A DNA stretch of 37,159 nt from Clostridiales bacterium (GTDB lineage Bacteria > Bacillota > Clostridia > Oscillospirales > Oscillospiraceae), in assembly GCA_004555705.1 (NCBI GenBank), contig SFHI01000019.1, positions 1 through 37,159 on the forward strand, in the 5' to 3' direction. Position 1 is the stretch's first letter. Every line of letters starts with the position of its first letter. This document shows, one piece after another, positions 16,752 to 25,324 of this stretch. Under the pieces are notes generated by a model. It saw only the letters and a list, made by a program, of their open reading frames with translations. It searched no databases and had not been told where the DNA came from. The position numbers were made by a program, and so were the translations under genes.

Positions 16752-16797
16752 ACGATCACATCCTTATAGCTTATAGATTTATGGAATGGGGGAGAAG

Positions 16798-17116
16798 AAT
16801 TGACAATTGACAATTGACAATTGACAATTGCGGTATCCCTTCGGGATAAAATGCTTATGCGCCTCACTCGGCAAGCGATAAATTGGGGTTTGAAAGGGTG
16901 CGCCCCAAATTACCTGTCATTGCGAACCAGTGCGCACACTGGTGTGGCAATCCCCCCGTTGAATGAAACCAGGTAACGATTACCACCAAGAACTGTGACA
17001 AACCCCGTTTTCCGGGCGCTTTTCGGTACATTTCCCCTCTAACCGGGGGATTGCCACACCAGTCTGCGCACTGGCTTGCAATGACAGTTCATTTTTAGTG
17101 CGCCAAACACCAATTT
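16798..17116. repeat. Left shell arm plus border element A6 (long form)
   Basis: TTGACAATT units (16798-16830) and TCCCTTCGGGA lead to border AAATTGGGGTTTG (16880-16892). Both type A arms follow, with the inner AGGTAACGATTACCACCAA segment, then CAAACACCAATTT (17104-17116). The right border ends 2 bp before the stop codon of the second MATE gene. Confidence 0.82.
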
Positions 17117-17118
17117 GG

Positions 17119-18479
17119 TTATTTTCCGTTCTTGCCCTGCTCTACCAGGAGCTTCCGGGTTTTCCATTTGCCGGAGAGGAAGTAGCACCCGCTGACCAGG
17201 GTGGGGCCCAGGCGGGCCAGGGCGTTGCCGAAGAAGAAGCCCGTGACCCCCATGCCGCAGGTGTAGGCCAGGAAGAAGCTGATGCCCAGCCGGAGGATGA
17301 CCCCGTCCAGCACGCCGCTGATAAAGTTCAGGTTGGCAAAGCCGCTGCCCGTGACCACGGAGCCCAGGCTGCCCTGCAGCGGCGCCAGGGCAAAGACGAT
17401 GAGACTGATGCGCAGGTAGGTGACGCCGAACTCGATGACCTCCGGGTCGGAGGTGAACAGGGAGAAGGCCTGCCGGGGCAGGAACAGGGCGATCATCGCG
17501 GCCACGCTGGAGAAGATGGCGGCCATGCCCATGGTGGTGAACACGATCTTCTTCACCCGGTCCAGCTTCCGGGCGCCCAGGTTCTGGCCCACCATGGCGC
17601 CGGCTCCGGTGTTGAGGGACAGGGTGAACACGTTGATCAGCTTCTGCACCTTGTTGCCGATGGAGTTGGTGGCGGAGGCCACAAGACCGAAGGCGTTGAC
17701 GTGGGAGGCGCAGATGATCTGGGTGCCGTGGATCAGGGCGGAATGGGTGGCCAGGGGGATGCCCAGCTTCAGCAGCACGCCCATGTGGTGCCGGTGAATG
17801 CGGAAGCTCTTCCGGGAGAATTCCAGGTGGAACTGCTCCTTCTTCTTATACAGGAAGATGGCTGCCGCGGCGAAGGAGGAAAACTGGGCGGGATAATGGC
17901 CACGAAGAGAATGTCCATCACCACGTTGGAGGCGGCGGCCACGGACACAAACAGCAGCGGACGCTTGGCCTCGCCCATGCCCCGCAGGATTCCGCAGACG
18001 GCGTTGTAGCCGAATACGAAGGGCAGGCCCAGGCTGACGATGGTCATATACCGGCGGGCCTGGGTCAGGGCCTCCGGGGGGCAGTTCAGCCAGGCCAGGA
18101 ACCGGCCGCAGAACACAATGCTGACCACCATGCACAGGATGCCCAGCATGGCCATGGACACCAGGCTGGTGCCGATGGTCTCGGAGATGGCCTTCCGGTC
18201 CTTGGCCCCGGCCAGCTGGGCCACATAAATCTGCCCCGCGGAGCCGAAGGCGGTGGCCAGGAAGGTGACCAGGGTAGCCACCTCCCCGCCGGAGGAGACG
18301 CCCACGGTTCCGGTGCTGCCCACGAAGTGGCCGATGACGGCCATATCCACCGCATCGTACAGCTGCTGCAGGATGTTTGCCAGCAGCAGCGGCAGGGCGA
18401 AACGGATCAGTTGCTTTGCGATATTTCCCTGCGTCAGGTCCAGCCCGACGCTCTTTTTTCCGGAGACGGCTTCCGCCAC
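17119..18479 (-). pseudogene. MATE-family efflux transporter, frameshifted
   Basis: Two frames carry one MATE protein. Residues 1-197 read from GTG 18479 (VAEAVSGKKSVGLDLTQGN) to about 17893 and end in DILFVAIIP. The rest resumes in another frame at QFSSFAAAAIFLYKKK and runs to the stop at 17119. Against the paralogue at 15384-16751, about 13 residues (the LEAAGTAIATVLS region) are missing at the junction, which predicts a 37-bp loss. The total length, 1361 nt, has the remainder that a 37-bp deletion requires. The GTG start has a weak GGGTGG site; a TTG at 18533 lacks one. An assembly error in this GC-rich stretch is possible. Confidence 0.82.
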
Positions 18480-18698
18480 GAAAACCACCCACCCTTTCCA
18501 ATTGTCTGTAGCTTCAGTATAGATGGATTCCAAAGCCCATGCAATTCAAATTGGGAAACCCCACTATTCCCGCGGGGAATAACGGCCCAAAAACCGCCGT
18601 CAAAAGTGGCCGTTTCCCGGCAGGACTCCGGAAACCCGGAATATATTCCATTTGGGAATACTCCCCATTCCAAATCCGCAGCCCTGCGGAGCGTCCGC
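18480..18698. other. Unique intergenic stretch, no gene seen
   Basis: Between the broken MATE gene and repeat B2. It contains GGGAATA-type short dyads (ATTCCCGCGGGGAAT near 18563-18578) and presumably the MATE promoter. No convincing coding frame or hexamer pair was found. Confidence 0.4.
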
Positions 18699-19072
18699 CA
18701 AATACCTTCCCCTGGGGGGAAGGTGCCCCGAAGGGGCGGATGAGGAATGGCGAAACCTGAAATTTTCCGCAACGGTAGGAATTACGGTACAGCATTTGGA
18801 CGAATTCCGAAAAATTGGGACAATTCGGTAATCTACAGCGGTCGCCGTTCCTCATCCACCGCTTCGCGGTCCCCCAATTGAATTGTGGTATGATTGCCAC
18901 TGGCAATCATTATAATTCTGATTCGCTGCGCGACGCACCGCCCCCGGGGGAAGGTATTTTCCTGTCATCAGCCCGACAAACACCAATTTGCCGATATGCT
19001 GAGTCAAGCCGATATGCACATTATTATAAATTCATCCCCGAAGGGGATACCACAACTGTCCACTGTCCACTA
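18699..19072. repeat. Cargo type B element (B2) with right border and right shell
   Basis: The arms AATACCTTCCCC (18700) and GGGGGAAGGTATT (18945-18957) are those of B1. Inside is GATTGCCACTGGCAATC plus a CGCTGCGCGACG segment. The right border CAAACACCAATTT is at 18977-18989. It is followed by GCCGATATGC, a CCCCGAAGGGG hairpin and CAACTGTCCACTGTCCAC, the TGTCCACTG version of the shell repeat. Confidence 0.72.
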
Positions 19073-19108
19073 AAAACCCCCCGGACGCGGTTGCGTCCGG
19101 GGGGCGGG
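19073..19108 (-). terminator. gntR terminator
   Basis: CCCCCCGGACGC and GCGTCCGGGGGG form a perfect 12-bp stem with a four-base loop, followed on the minus strand by TTTTTA, just beyond the stop codon. Confidence 0.9.
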
Positions 19109-19110
19109 GA

Positions 19111-19857
19111 TCAGCCTTCCATGTGCATCACATAGCCGGTGTATTTGGGATTGCCGTAGAACTGGGCATATTCAAACACGCCCTTCTCGCAGTAGGACAG
19201 CCGGGTGGTCAGCAGCAGGGCGCTGCCTACCTCCACGCCCAGCAGCCCCGCCTCGATGAAGCCCGCGTTGACGCAGGTAATGTGCTCCTCGCTGCGCAGC
19301 CGGTGGAGGCCCCAGTACTTTTCCAGCAAATTGTGGATTCTTCTGTCCTCGTCCACGTGCTGGGAAAAGCCCGGCAGGATCTCCCGGTTCACGTACTGAA
19401 CCATATAGTTGTAGGGAATGTCGTCCATTTTCCAGATCCGCTGGACCCGGTAGGTAAGGGAGCCCGGGGGGGTATGAAAGGCCTGGGCCACCTGCTCCGG
19501 GATGGGCACCTTGTCCAGGGCGGCCCGGGAGACCTGGATGGACTGGGGCTGCCGGTGGTACTCCACGCTGCTGGTGGCCGAGGGCCAGGGTGGAATCTGG
19601 GAGGGGGACTGATCCATCAGGTTGTCGGAATGGATTTCCTTGACAATGCTGCCGCTGCCCTGGCGGGTGAGGATGAAGCCCTCGTCCTGGAGCAGCTTGA
19701 TGGCCCGGCGGATGGTGTTGCGGCTGACGCCGTACTTTTCCATGAGCTCGCTCTCGGTGGGAAGCAGGGAGTTGTCGGGATACACCTTCAGCAGAATATC
19801 GCTGCGGATGGCGTTGTAAACGTCCAGGTATTTGTGGGTGGAAACAGAATTTGACAT
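19111..19857 (-). CDS. GntR-family transcriptional regulator with UTRA domain
   Basis: A 248-residue HutC-subfamily regulator. The N-terminal winged HTH (about residues 10-75, with LLPTESELMEKYGVSRNTIRRAIKLLQDEGF) is followed by a UTRA ligand-binding domain (about 95-240). Such proteins usually repress neighbouring transport and catabolism genes and release on binding the substrate or its phosphate. The ATG at 19857 follows AGAGGTG; an in-frame GTG three codons earlier overlaps that site and is less likely. It is divergent from the ABC importer operon, which makes that operon the natural target. The promoter carries an overlapping dyad that suggests autoregulation. Confidence 0.92.
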   Translation of the reverse strand: MSNSVSTHKYLDVYNAIRSDILLKVYPDNSLLPTESELMEKYGVSRNTIRRAIKLLQDEGFILTRQGSGSIVKEIHSDNLMDQSPSQIPPWPSATSSVEYHRQPQSIQVSRAALDKVPIPEQVAQAFHTPPGSLTYRVQRIWKMDDIPYNYMVQYVNREILPGFSQHVDEDRRIHNLLEKYWGLHRLRSEEHITCVNAGFIEAGLLGVEVGSALLLTTRLSYCEKGVFEYAQFYGNPKYTGYVMHMEG

Positions 19858-19910
19858 GGAAATCACCTCTGCCGGCTGCCCCCTTGGGGGTGGGATATGT
19901 TCCTAAAATG

Positions 19911-19958
19911 TACTGATTCATTCCCTATCAGTATAACTTGCCGGAGAGGAATAGTCAA
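19911..19958 (-). promoter_or_regulatory. gntR promoter with overlapping operator-like dyad
   Basis: On the minus strand, TTGACT (19958-19953), an exact 17-bp spacer and TATACT (19935-19930). The inverted repeat TACTGAT-N9-ATCAGTA (19911-19933) overlaps the -10 and the start region, as an autorepressor site would. Confidence 0.7.
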
Positions 19959-20021
19959 TATGAAAAATGAGAATAATCCACTTTTTTTCGGGGAATATCC
20001 TGCCTGCTCCCGGAGTATTTG

Positions 20022-20150
20022 TTGGAATTGTCCAAAACGCAATGGTATTTTTAGGGAATAATTACGGCTTTATTTTGCACCTTTGATGTGGTATGATTCC
20101 ATTGTATTGAGAACAAGTTAGGAATGAATTTGAATTCGGGACTTGTTCTC
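20022..20150 (+). promoter_or_regulatory. Control region and structured leader of the ABC importer operon
   Basis: A dyad TTGGA-ATTG-TCCAA lies at 20022-20035. A weak promoter candidate follows: TTTATT (20069-20074), 17-bp spacer, TATGAT (20092-20097). A perfect 10-bp inverted repeat, GAGAACAAGT (20109-20118) and ACTTGTTCTC (20141-20150), would form a long-loop hairpin in the leader. The transcript leader of about 170 nt then runs through GC-rich foldable sequence to the start at 20274. The dyad does not resemble the one at the gntR promoter. Confidence 0.4.
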
Positions 20151-20273
20151 CCATACGTTCCGGCAGCGCTCCCCGGTACGGCCGCCCGGGGGCGGATGCC
20201 CAAATCAAAAACGGCGCTTCGGGGCTTCCGGCCGGGAGTCCCAAGGACGCCAAAAAAACGGAGGGAATAAAAA

Positions 20274-21941
20274 ATGAAAAGAGCTCTGGCAATGCTGCTC
20301 ACCGTTCTGATGGTCGCTTCCCTGTTCGCGGGCTGCGGCGGAAACGGCGGCACCGAAACCACTGCCGGCAACTCCGGCAGCAGTGAAACCACCAAGGAAA
20401 CCATGGAAGTCATCACCACCAACCCTGTGGACGCCGGCGGCGAGAAGCACGGCAACGTGACCATGGGTCCCGACTCCGACAAGAAGACCATGGTGGTCGT
20501 CGCCTCCAAGTCCTTCGAGACCCTGGACCCCATGTTCCTTTCCGGCGCCGTGGGAGCCCGTGTGCGCACCCTGCTGTGGGACACCCTGTGGGATATGGAA
20601 ATGGGCGCCTCCGAGGAAGTGGGCCTGATGGCCAAGGAGTGGAGCTTCTCCGAGGATGGCATGACCGTCTACGTCACCATGCACGACAACATCTATGACT
20701 GCGAGGGCAACCACATCACCGCCTCCGACGTGGAGTGGTCCTACAATAAGTATCTGGAAAACAAGAACCTGGCCAACATGACCGGCTGCGTGGCCACCGG
20801 CGAGTTCGACCTGGAGATCGGCCTGCGCTATCCCTACTACCCCGGCTACCTGATCACCGCCGTTGGCAATATGCCCATCGTGGACTCCGACGCCTATGAT
20901 CCCGACCGGTTCCGTACCGATCCCGTGACCACCGGCCAGTACAAGGCCATCGCCTTCACCTCCGGCGCCAGCGCCACCTTCATGCAGACCTACAACTACT
21001 GGGGCAAGGACACCGTTGAGCTGTGCGCCCACCGGCACGCCAACGTGGACGTGTGCCGCTTCGACGTCATCACCGAGAACTCCCAGATCGAAACCGCTCT
21101 GGCCACCAACGCCATTCAGACCGCTGACATCACCGCCAACATCGCCGAGAACTTCGCAAATACCAATGTGCAGGTGCTGACCTTCCCCGAGTCCTACCCC
21201 GCCGTGTTCATGCTGAACAACGCCGAGGGCTCCATCTTCGAGGGCAACAAGGCCCTGCGGGAAGCCTTCGCCTACGCCTGCGACATGACCTCCATGTGCC
21301 TGGCCGACACCCGGGGCAACGGCACCGTGTCCGGCATCTTCGGCAACGACTCCCTGTCCGGCTACAGCGCCGATTTTGCCAAGTACGCCATCTCCTATGA
21401 TGTGGACACCGCCAAGGCCAAGCTGGCCGAAGCCGGCTACAAGGAGGGCGAGCTGACCCTGTCCTTCGTCACCAACATCAACAACGAGGTTCCCGTGGTG
21501 CTCCAGGCCTGCCTGCAGCAGGTTGGCATCAACATGGAAATCAAGCTCATGGACGAGACCCAGTTCCTGACCGCCCGTCAGCAGGCCAACCTGCTGGAGT
21601 GGGACATCCTGATGCTGGAGGTCGTTCCCAAGGGCTTCCTGACCAACATCCTCTACACCCTGACCGATGTCAACGCCTACTCCTTCGGCAGCTACTGCGG
21701 TGCCAACGATGTGGAGCTGTTTGAGGCTGTCAAGACCGCCCGTTACTCCCAGACCCCCGAGGACATCGAGGCTGCCTACGCCATGATGATGGACCGGCTC
21801 TACTATGTTCCCACCTGGTCCGACTACGGCTACGCCGGCGCCTACTCCAAGATCGTCTCCCTGGTGAAGGATTCCTCCCTGGAGCTGATTGCCCAGGCCT
21901 CCATCTTCGCCGACGACTACGACGTGTACTACGAAGGCTGA
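20274..21941 (+). CDS. ABC transporter substrate-binding lipoprotein, peptide/nickel (family 5) type
   Basis: A 555-residue extracellular lipoprotein. The signal peptide MKRALAMLLTVLMVASLF is followed by lipobox AGC with C21. After a Ser/Thr/Gly linker, the family 5 solute-binding fold starts near residue 65 (TMVVVASKSFETLDPMF) and covers the rest. It would deliver a peptide or similar solute to the permeases encoded downstream. CGGAGGG precedes the ATG. The family 5 fold binds oligopeptides, nickel, opines and glycosides, so 'peptide' is only the default. Codon use is strongly biased to C-ending codons, as in a highly expressed gene. A 536-bp gap with a strong hairpin and a repeat separates it from the permease genes. 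Confidence 0.92.
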   Translation: MKRALAMLLTVLMVASLFAGCGGNGGTETTAGNSGSSETTKETMEVITTNPVDAGGEKHGNVTMGPDSDKKTMVVVASKSFETLDPMFLSGAVGARVRTLLWDTLWDMEMGASEEVGLMAKEWSFSEDGMTVYVTMHDNIYDCEGNHITASDVEWSYNKYLENKNLANMTGCVATGEFDLEIGLRYPYYPGYLITAVGNMPIVDSDAYDPDRFRTDPVTTGQYKAIAFTSGASATFMQTYNYWGKDTVELCAHRHANVDVCRFDVITENSQIETALATNAIQTADITANIAENFANTNVQVLTFPESYPAVFMLNNAEGSIFEGNKALREAFAYACDMTSMCLADTRGNGTVSGIFGNDSLSGYSADFAKYAISYDVDTAKAKLAEAGYKEGELTLSFVTNINNEVPVVLQACLQQVGINMEIKLMDETQFLTARQQANLLEWDILMLEVVPKGFLTNILYTLTDVNAYSFGSYCGANDVELFEAVKTARYSQTPEDIEAAYAMMMDRLYYVPTWSDYGYAGAYSKIVSLVKDSSLELIAQASIFADDYDVYYEG

Positions 21942-21957
21942 TCTCCTGTTTTCCTCC

Positions 21958-22037
21958 GGCAGCCCCGGAAACCATCCTTTCCGGGGCTGCCCCCCTTCCT
22001 CCAGATGCTTCGGCGTTGCAAACCCTGCAACGCCGAA
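21958..22037 (+). terminator. Two tandem hairpins after the binding-protein gene (attenuator-like)
   Basis: GGCAGCCCCGGAAA and TTTCCGGGGCTGCC (21958-21991) form a perfect 14-bp stem. TTCGGCGTTGCA and TGCAACGCCGAA (22009-22037) form a perfect 12-bp stem. Neither has a good T tract. They may end part of the transcription or stabilise the binding-protein message, giving more binding protein than permease. Confidence 0.6.
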
Positions 22038-22074
22038 CTGCATAAAATTTGCCTGCCGGCCCGACGATACCGGC

Positions 22075-22378
22075 AAATAGGTGCTTGTATAATAAACGCT
22101 GTCATTGCGAACCAGTGCGCACACTGGTGTGGCAATCCCCCGGTCCCATGGAACCAGGTAACGATTACCACCAAAAATCACAGCGATTCCCACTCTCCCG
22201 GGAACTATTCGGTACATTTCCCCTCTAACCGGGGGATTGCCACACCAGCGTGCGCGCTGGTTCGCAATGACAGGAAACTTGAAGACGAAGCGATTAACAC
22301 CAATTGATCGGCCTGCTGCCGATATGCGTTTTTGATCGTCCGCGAAGATGCAATCATTGTCAATTGTCAATTGTCAAT
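22075..22378. repeat. Border element A7 (long form) plus right shell
   Basis: The left border AAATAGGTGCTTG (22075) and right AACACCAATT (22296-22305) flank both type A arms and the inner AGGTAACGATTACCACCAA segment. CTGCCGATATGC and TTGTCAATT units (22356-22378) form a right shell. It lies inside the importer operon, between binding protein and permease. Confidence 0.8.
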
Positions 22379-22477
22379 TTCCCCCCCGCGGCGGGGAGCT
22401 TCAACAGGGGCCCCGGGAACGTGTAAGGGACATCCGGGACTTCCCAAACCTTGGCAACAGAATGAGGTATAGATACT

Positions 22478-23443
22478 ATGGGCAAATATATTGCAAAGCG
22501 TTTGCTGATGCTCATTCCCGTTATTTTGGGCGTCACCATCCTGATTTTTACCCTGATGTACTTTGTCCCCGGCGATCCGGCCACCGCCATCCTGGGCTCC
22601 TCCGCGGAACCCTGGGAATATGAGGCCCTCCGGGAGAAAATGGGTCTGAACGACCCCTACATCGTCCAGCTCCTGCGGTATATGAAGCAGGTGTTCATTG
22701 AATTTAACCTGGGCAATTCCTACCTGACCGGTGTTTCCATTACCACGGAGATCATGGGCCGTCTGCCCCGGACATTGATCCTGGGCATCTTCTCGGTGCT
22801 GGTATCCGTGGGTGTCGGCATCCCGCTGGGCGTCAACGCCGCTGTCCACCAGGGCAAGACCGGCGACTGGCTGCCCATGACCATCGCCCTGTTCGGCATC
22901 TCCATGCCCGGCTTCTGGCTGGCGCTGATGCTGGTGCTGGTGTTCTCCATCAGGCTGGGCTGGCTGCCTCCCTACGGCATGGGCGGCATTCAGTACTGGA
23001 TTCTGCCGGTGCTGTCCGGCTCCTTCCACGGCATCGCCAATCTGGCCCGTCAGACCCGTTCGTCCATGCTGGAGGTCCTCAGCTCCGACTATGTGACCAT
23101 GGCTCGGGCCAAGGGTATGCCGGAGCGGACGGTGATCTACCGCCACGCCCTGCCCAACGCCCTGATTCCCATCATCACCATCCTGGGCACCACCCTGGCC
23201 CGGATTTTCGGCACCGGTATGCTGACCGAGACCATCTTCTCCATCCCCGGTGTCGGCTACTACATGGTCAAGTCCGTCAATAACCGGGACTACCCCGCGG
23301 TTCAGGGCTCGGTGCTGATCATCGCCGTTGTATTCAGCGTGATCATGCTGCTGACCGACCTGGTCATGGCCGCCGTTGACCCCCGGATCAAGGCCCAGTT
23401 CGCCTCCCGGGGCAAGAGCAAGAAAAAGAAGGAGGCTGCGTGA
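22478..23443 (+). CDS. ABC transporter permease, DppB/OppB type
   Basis: A 321-residue membrane protein with about six helices. The N-terminal segment YIAKRLLMLIPVILGVTIL is the DppB/OppB hallmark. The cytoplasmic EAA-type loop is at DYVTMARAKGMPERTVIYRH, followed by ALPNALIPII, the contact with the ATPases. It forms the channel with the next gene's product. A GAGG site sits about 10 nt before the ATG. Stop and next start are 3 bp apart. Confidence 0.92.
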   Translation: MGKYIAKRLLMLIPVILGVTILIFTLMYFVPGDPATAILGSSAEPWEYEALREKMGLNDPYIVQLLRYMKQVFIEFNLGNSYLTGVSITTEIMGRLPRTLILGIFSVLVSVGVGIPLGVNAAVHQGKTGDWLPMTIALFGISMPGFWLALMLVLVFSIRLGWLPPYGMGGIQYWILPVLSGSFHGIANLARQTRSSMLEVLSSDYVTMARAKGMPERTVIYRHALPNALIPIITILGTTLARIFGTGMLTETIFSIPGVGYYMVKSVNNRDYPAVQGSVLIIAVVFSVIMLLTDLVMAAVDPRIKAQFASRGKSKKKKEAA

Positions 23444-23446
23444 GCC

Positions 23447-24337
23447 ATGGCGAAAGTGAAAACCGTTACCATTGACGGCCACGAGGTCATCAGGCGTCAA
23501 AGCCAGCTTGTCGCCGTGTGGCGCCGCCTTCTGATGAGCCCCTCCGCGGTCATCGGCATGGTGGTATTCGGACTGCTGGTGCTGGTGGCCATCCTGGCCC
23601 CGGTCATCGCGCCCTATGAGTACGCCAAGATCGACATCCTCAACGCCAACCAGGGCCCCAGCCTGCAGCACATCTGCGGCACGGACAACGTGGGCCGTGA
23701 CATCTTCAGCCGTCTGATCATCGGCGCCCGGTACTCCCTGACCCTGGGCCTGTGCTCCACATTGCTTGGCACCATCATTGGTATGTTCTTCGGCGCTCTG
23801 GCCGGCTACTTCGGCGGCACCGTGGACGAGATCATCATGCGTGCCACGGACATCATCCAGTCCATCCCCGGCATGGTGCTGAACGTGGCCATGGCCTGCG
23901 TCATCGGCACCGGCTTCTGGCAGTGCATTCTGGTGCTGTCCATCGGCGGCATCTCCGGCGCGGCCCGAATGCTCCGGGCCCAGATTCTGTCCATCCGGGA
24001 TATGGAGTACATCGAGGCCGCCGCGGTCACCAACTGCTCCCCCGGCAAGACCATTCTCAAGCACCTGATCCCCAACGCCTTCTCCGCCCAGATCGTGGGC
24101 ATGACCATGTCCATCGGCGGCAACATTATGGCGGCGGCCTCCCTGGCCTACCTGGGCCTGGGCGTTGCGCCCCCCACTCCCGAATGGGGCGCGATGCTGT
24201 CCGAGGGCCGTGACTATCTGGCCAAGTATCCCTGGATGTGCATCTTCCCGGGTGTCATGATCATGATCACGGTTCTTTCTCTGAACCTGTTTGGCGACGG
24301 CCTGCGCGACGCGCTGGACCCCAAGCAGAAGAAATGA
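23447..24337 (+). CDS. ABC transporter permease, DppC/OppC type
   Basis: A 296-residue membrane protein. An N-terminal cytoplasmic stretch and first helix (SAVIGMVVFGLLVLVAILAP) precede the periplasmic-side segment with HICGTDNVGRDIFSRLIIGAR, a DppC/OppC signature. The EAA loop is YIEAAAVTNCSPGKTILKH. Its ribosome site AAGGAGG lies within the end of the upstream permease gene, indicating translational coupling. It is the second half of the channel. Confidence 0.92.
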   Translation: MAKVKTVTIDGHEVIRRQSQLVAVWRRLLMSPSAVIGMVVFGLLVLVAILAPVIAPYEYAKIDILNANQGPSLQHICGTDNVGRDIFSRLIIGARYSLTLGLCSTLLGTIIGMFFGALAGYFGGTVDEIIMRATDIIQSIPGMVLNVAMACVIGTGFWQCILVLSIGGISGAARMLRAQILSIRDMEYIEAAAVTNCSPGKTILKHLIPNAFSAQIVGMTMSIGGNIMAAASLAYLGLGVAPPTPEWGAMLSEGRDYLAKYPWMCIFPGVMIMITVLSLNLFGDGLRDALDPKQKK

Positions 24338-24346
24338 GGTACGGCT

Positions 24347-25324
24347 ATGAGTGAGAAATTTTTGAGTGTTAAGAATCTGCACGTCCACTATGTGACCAGC
24401 GACGCCGACGTTTCCGCGGTGAACGGCATTTCTCTGGACCTGTACAAGGGCCGGACCCTGGGCCTGGTGGGCGAGACCGGCGCGGGCAAGACCACCGTGG
24501 CCCGTACCATCCTGGGCATCCTGCCCAAGCCCGCCGGACGGATCACGGACGGCGAAGTGATTTTCGAGGGTCAGGACATCTACAAGCTGACCGAGCCCCA
24601 GATGCAGAAGATCCGGGGCAGCAAGATCACCATGATCTTCCAGGACCCCATGACCGCCCTGAACCCGGTGATGACCGTGGGCGACCAGATCGCCGAGGTG
24701 GTGGAGCTCCACAACGGCGGCGACCGGGCCGCGGCCAAGAAGCGGGCCGTGGAGATGCTGGAAACCGTAGGCATCCCCGCCGAGCGGTATGTGGAGTACC
24801 CCCACCAGTTCTCCGGCGGCATGAAGCAGCGTGTGGTCATCGCCATCGCCCTGGCCTGCAACCCCACCCTGCTTCTGGCTGACGAGCCCACCACCGCCCT
24901 GGACGTGACCATCCAGGCCCAGGTGCTGGAGCTGATGAAGAAGCTGAACTCCGAGAACGACACCTCCATGATCCTCATCACCCACGACCTGGGCGTGGTG
25001 GCGGAGATGTGCGACGACGTGGCCATCATGTACGCCGGCCAGATCGTGGAAAAGGGCAGCCTGGAGGACATCTTTGACCATCCCCAGCATCCCTATACCG
25101 AGGGCCTGTTCGGCGCCCTGCCCAGCATGAAGGACGACGAGGACGACCGGCTGAAGCCCATCGCCGGAATGCCCCCGGACCCCACCGATCTTCCCTCGGG
25201 CTGCTATTTCCATCCCCGCTGCCCCTACGCCACGGAGCAGTGCAGCAAGGAAGCGCCCTGCGTCAATGAGGTCGCCCCGGGCCACCTGGTGCAGTGCCAT
25301 TTGAGAACAAGGAGGGAAGCGTAA
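24347..25324 (+). CDS. ABC transporter ATP-binding protein, DppD/OppD type
   Basis: A 325-residue ATPase. It has Walker A GETGAGKTT, signature FSGGMKQR, Walker B LLLADEPTTALD and switch histidine in LITHDLG. The C-terminal oligopeptide-transporter extension has the cysteines of GCYFHPRCPYATEQC, which in related proteins bind an iron-sulphur cluster or metal. It starts 9 bp after the permease gene with GAGGT at about 7 nt. Its last base overlaps the next ATG (TAATG). Confidence 0.93.
   Translation: MSEKFLSVKNLHVHYVTSDADVSAVNGISLDLYKGRTLGLVGETGAGKTTVARTILGILPKPAGRITDGEVIFEGQDIYKLTEPQMQKIRGSKITMIFQDPMTALNPVMTVGDQIAEVVELHNGGDRAAAKKRAVEMLETVGIPAERYVEYPHQFSGGMKQRVVIAIALACNPTLLLADEPTTALDVTIQAQVLELMKKLNSENDTSMILITHDLGVVAEMCDDVAIMYAGQIVEKGSLEDIFDHPQHPYTEGLFGALPSMKDDEDDRLKPIAGMPPDPTDLPSGCYFHPRCPYATEQCSKEAPCVNEVAPGHLVQCHLRTRREA

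Noticed and set aside
17769..18501. The two MATE frames as separate overlapping genes
   Set aside because: Each holds one part of a single MATE protein, joined at a point where the paralogue shows 13 missing residues.
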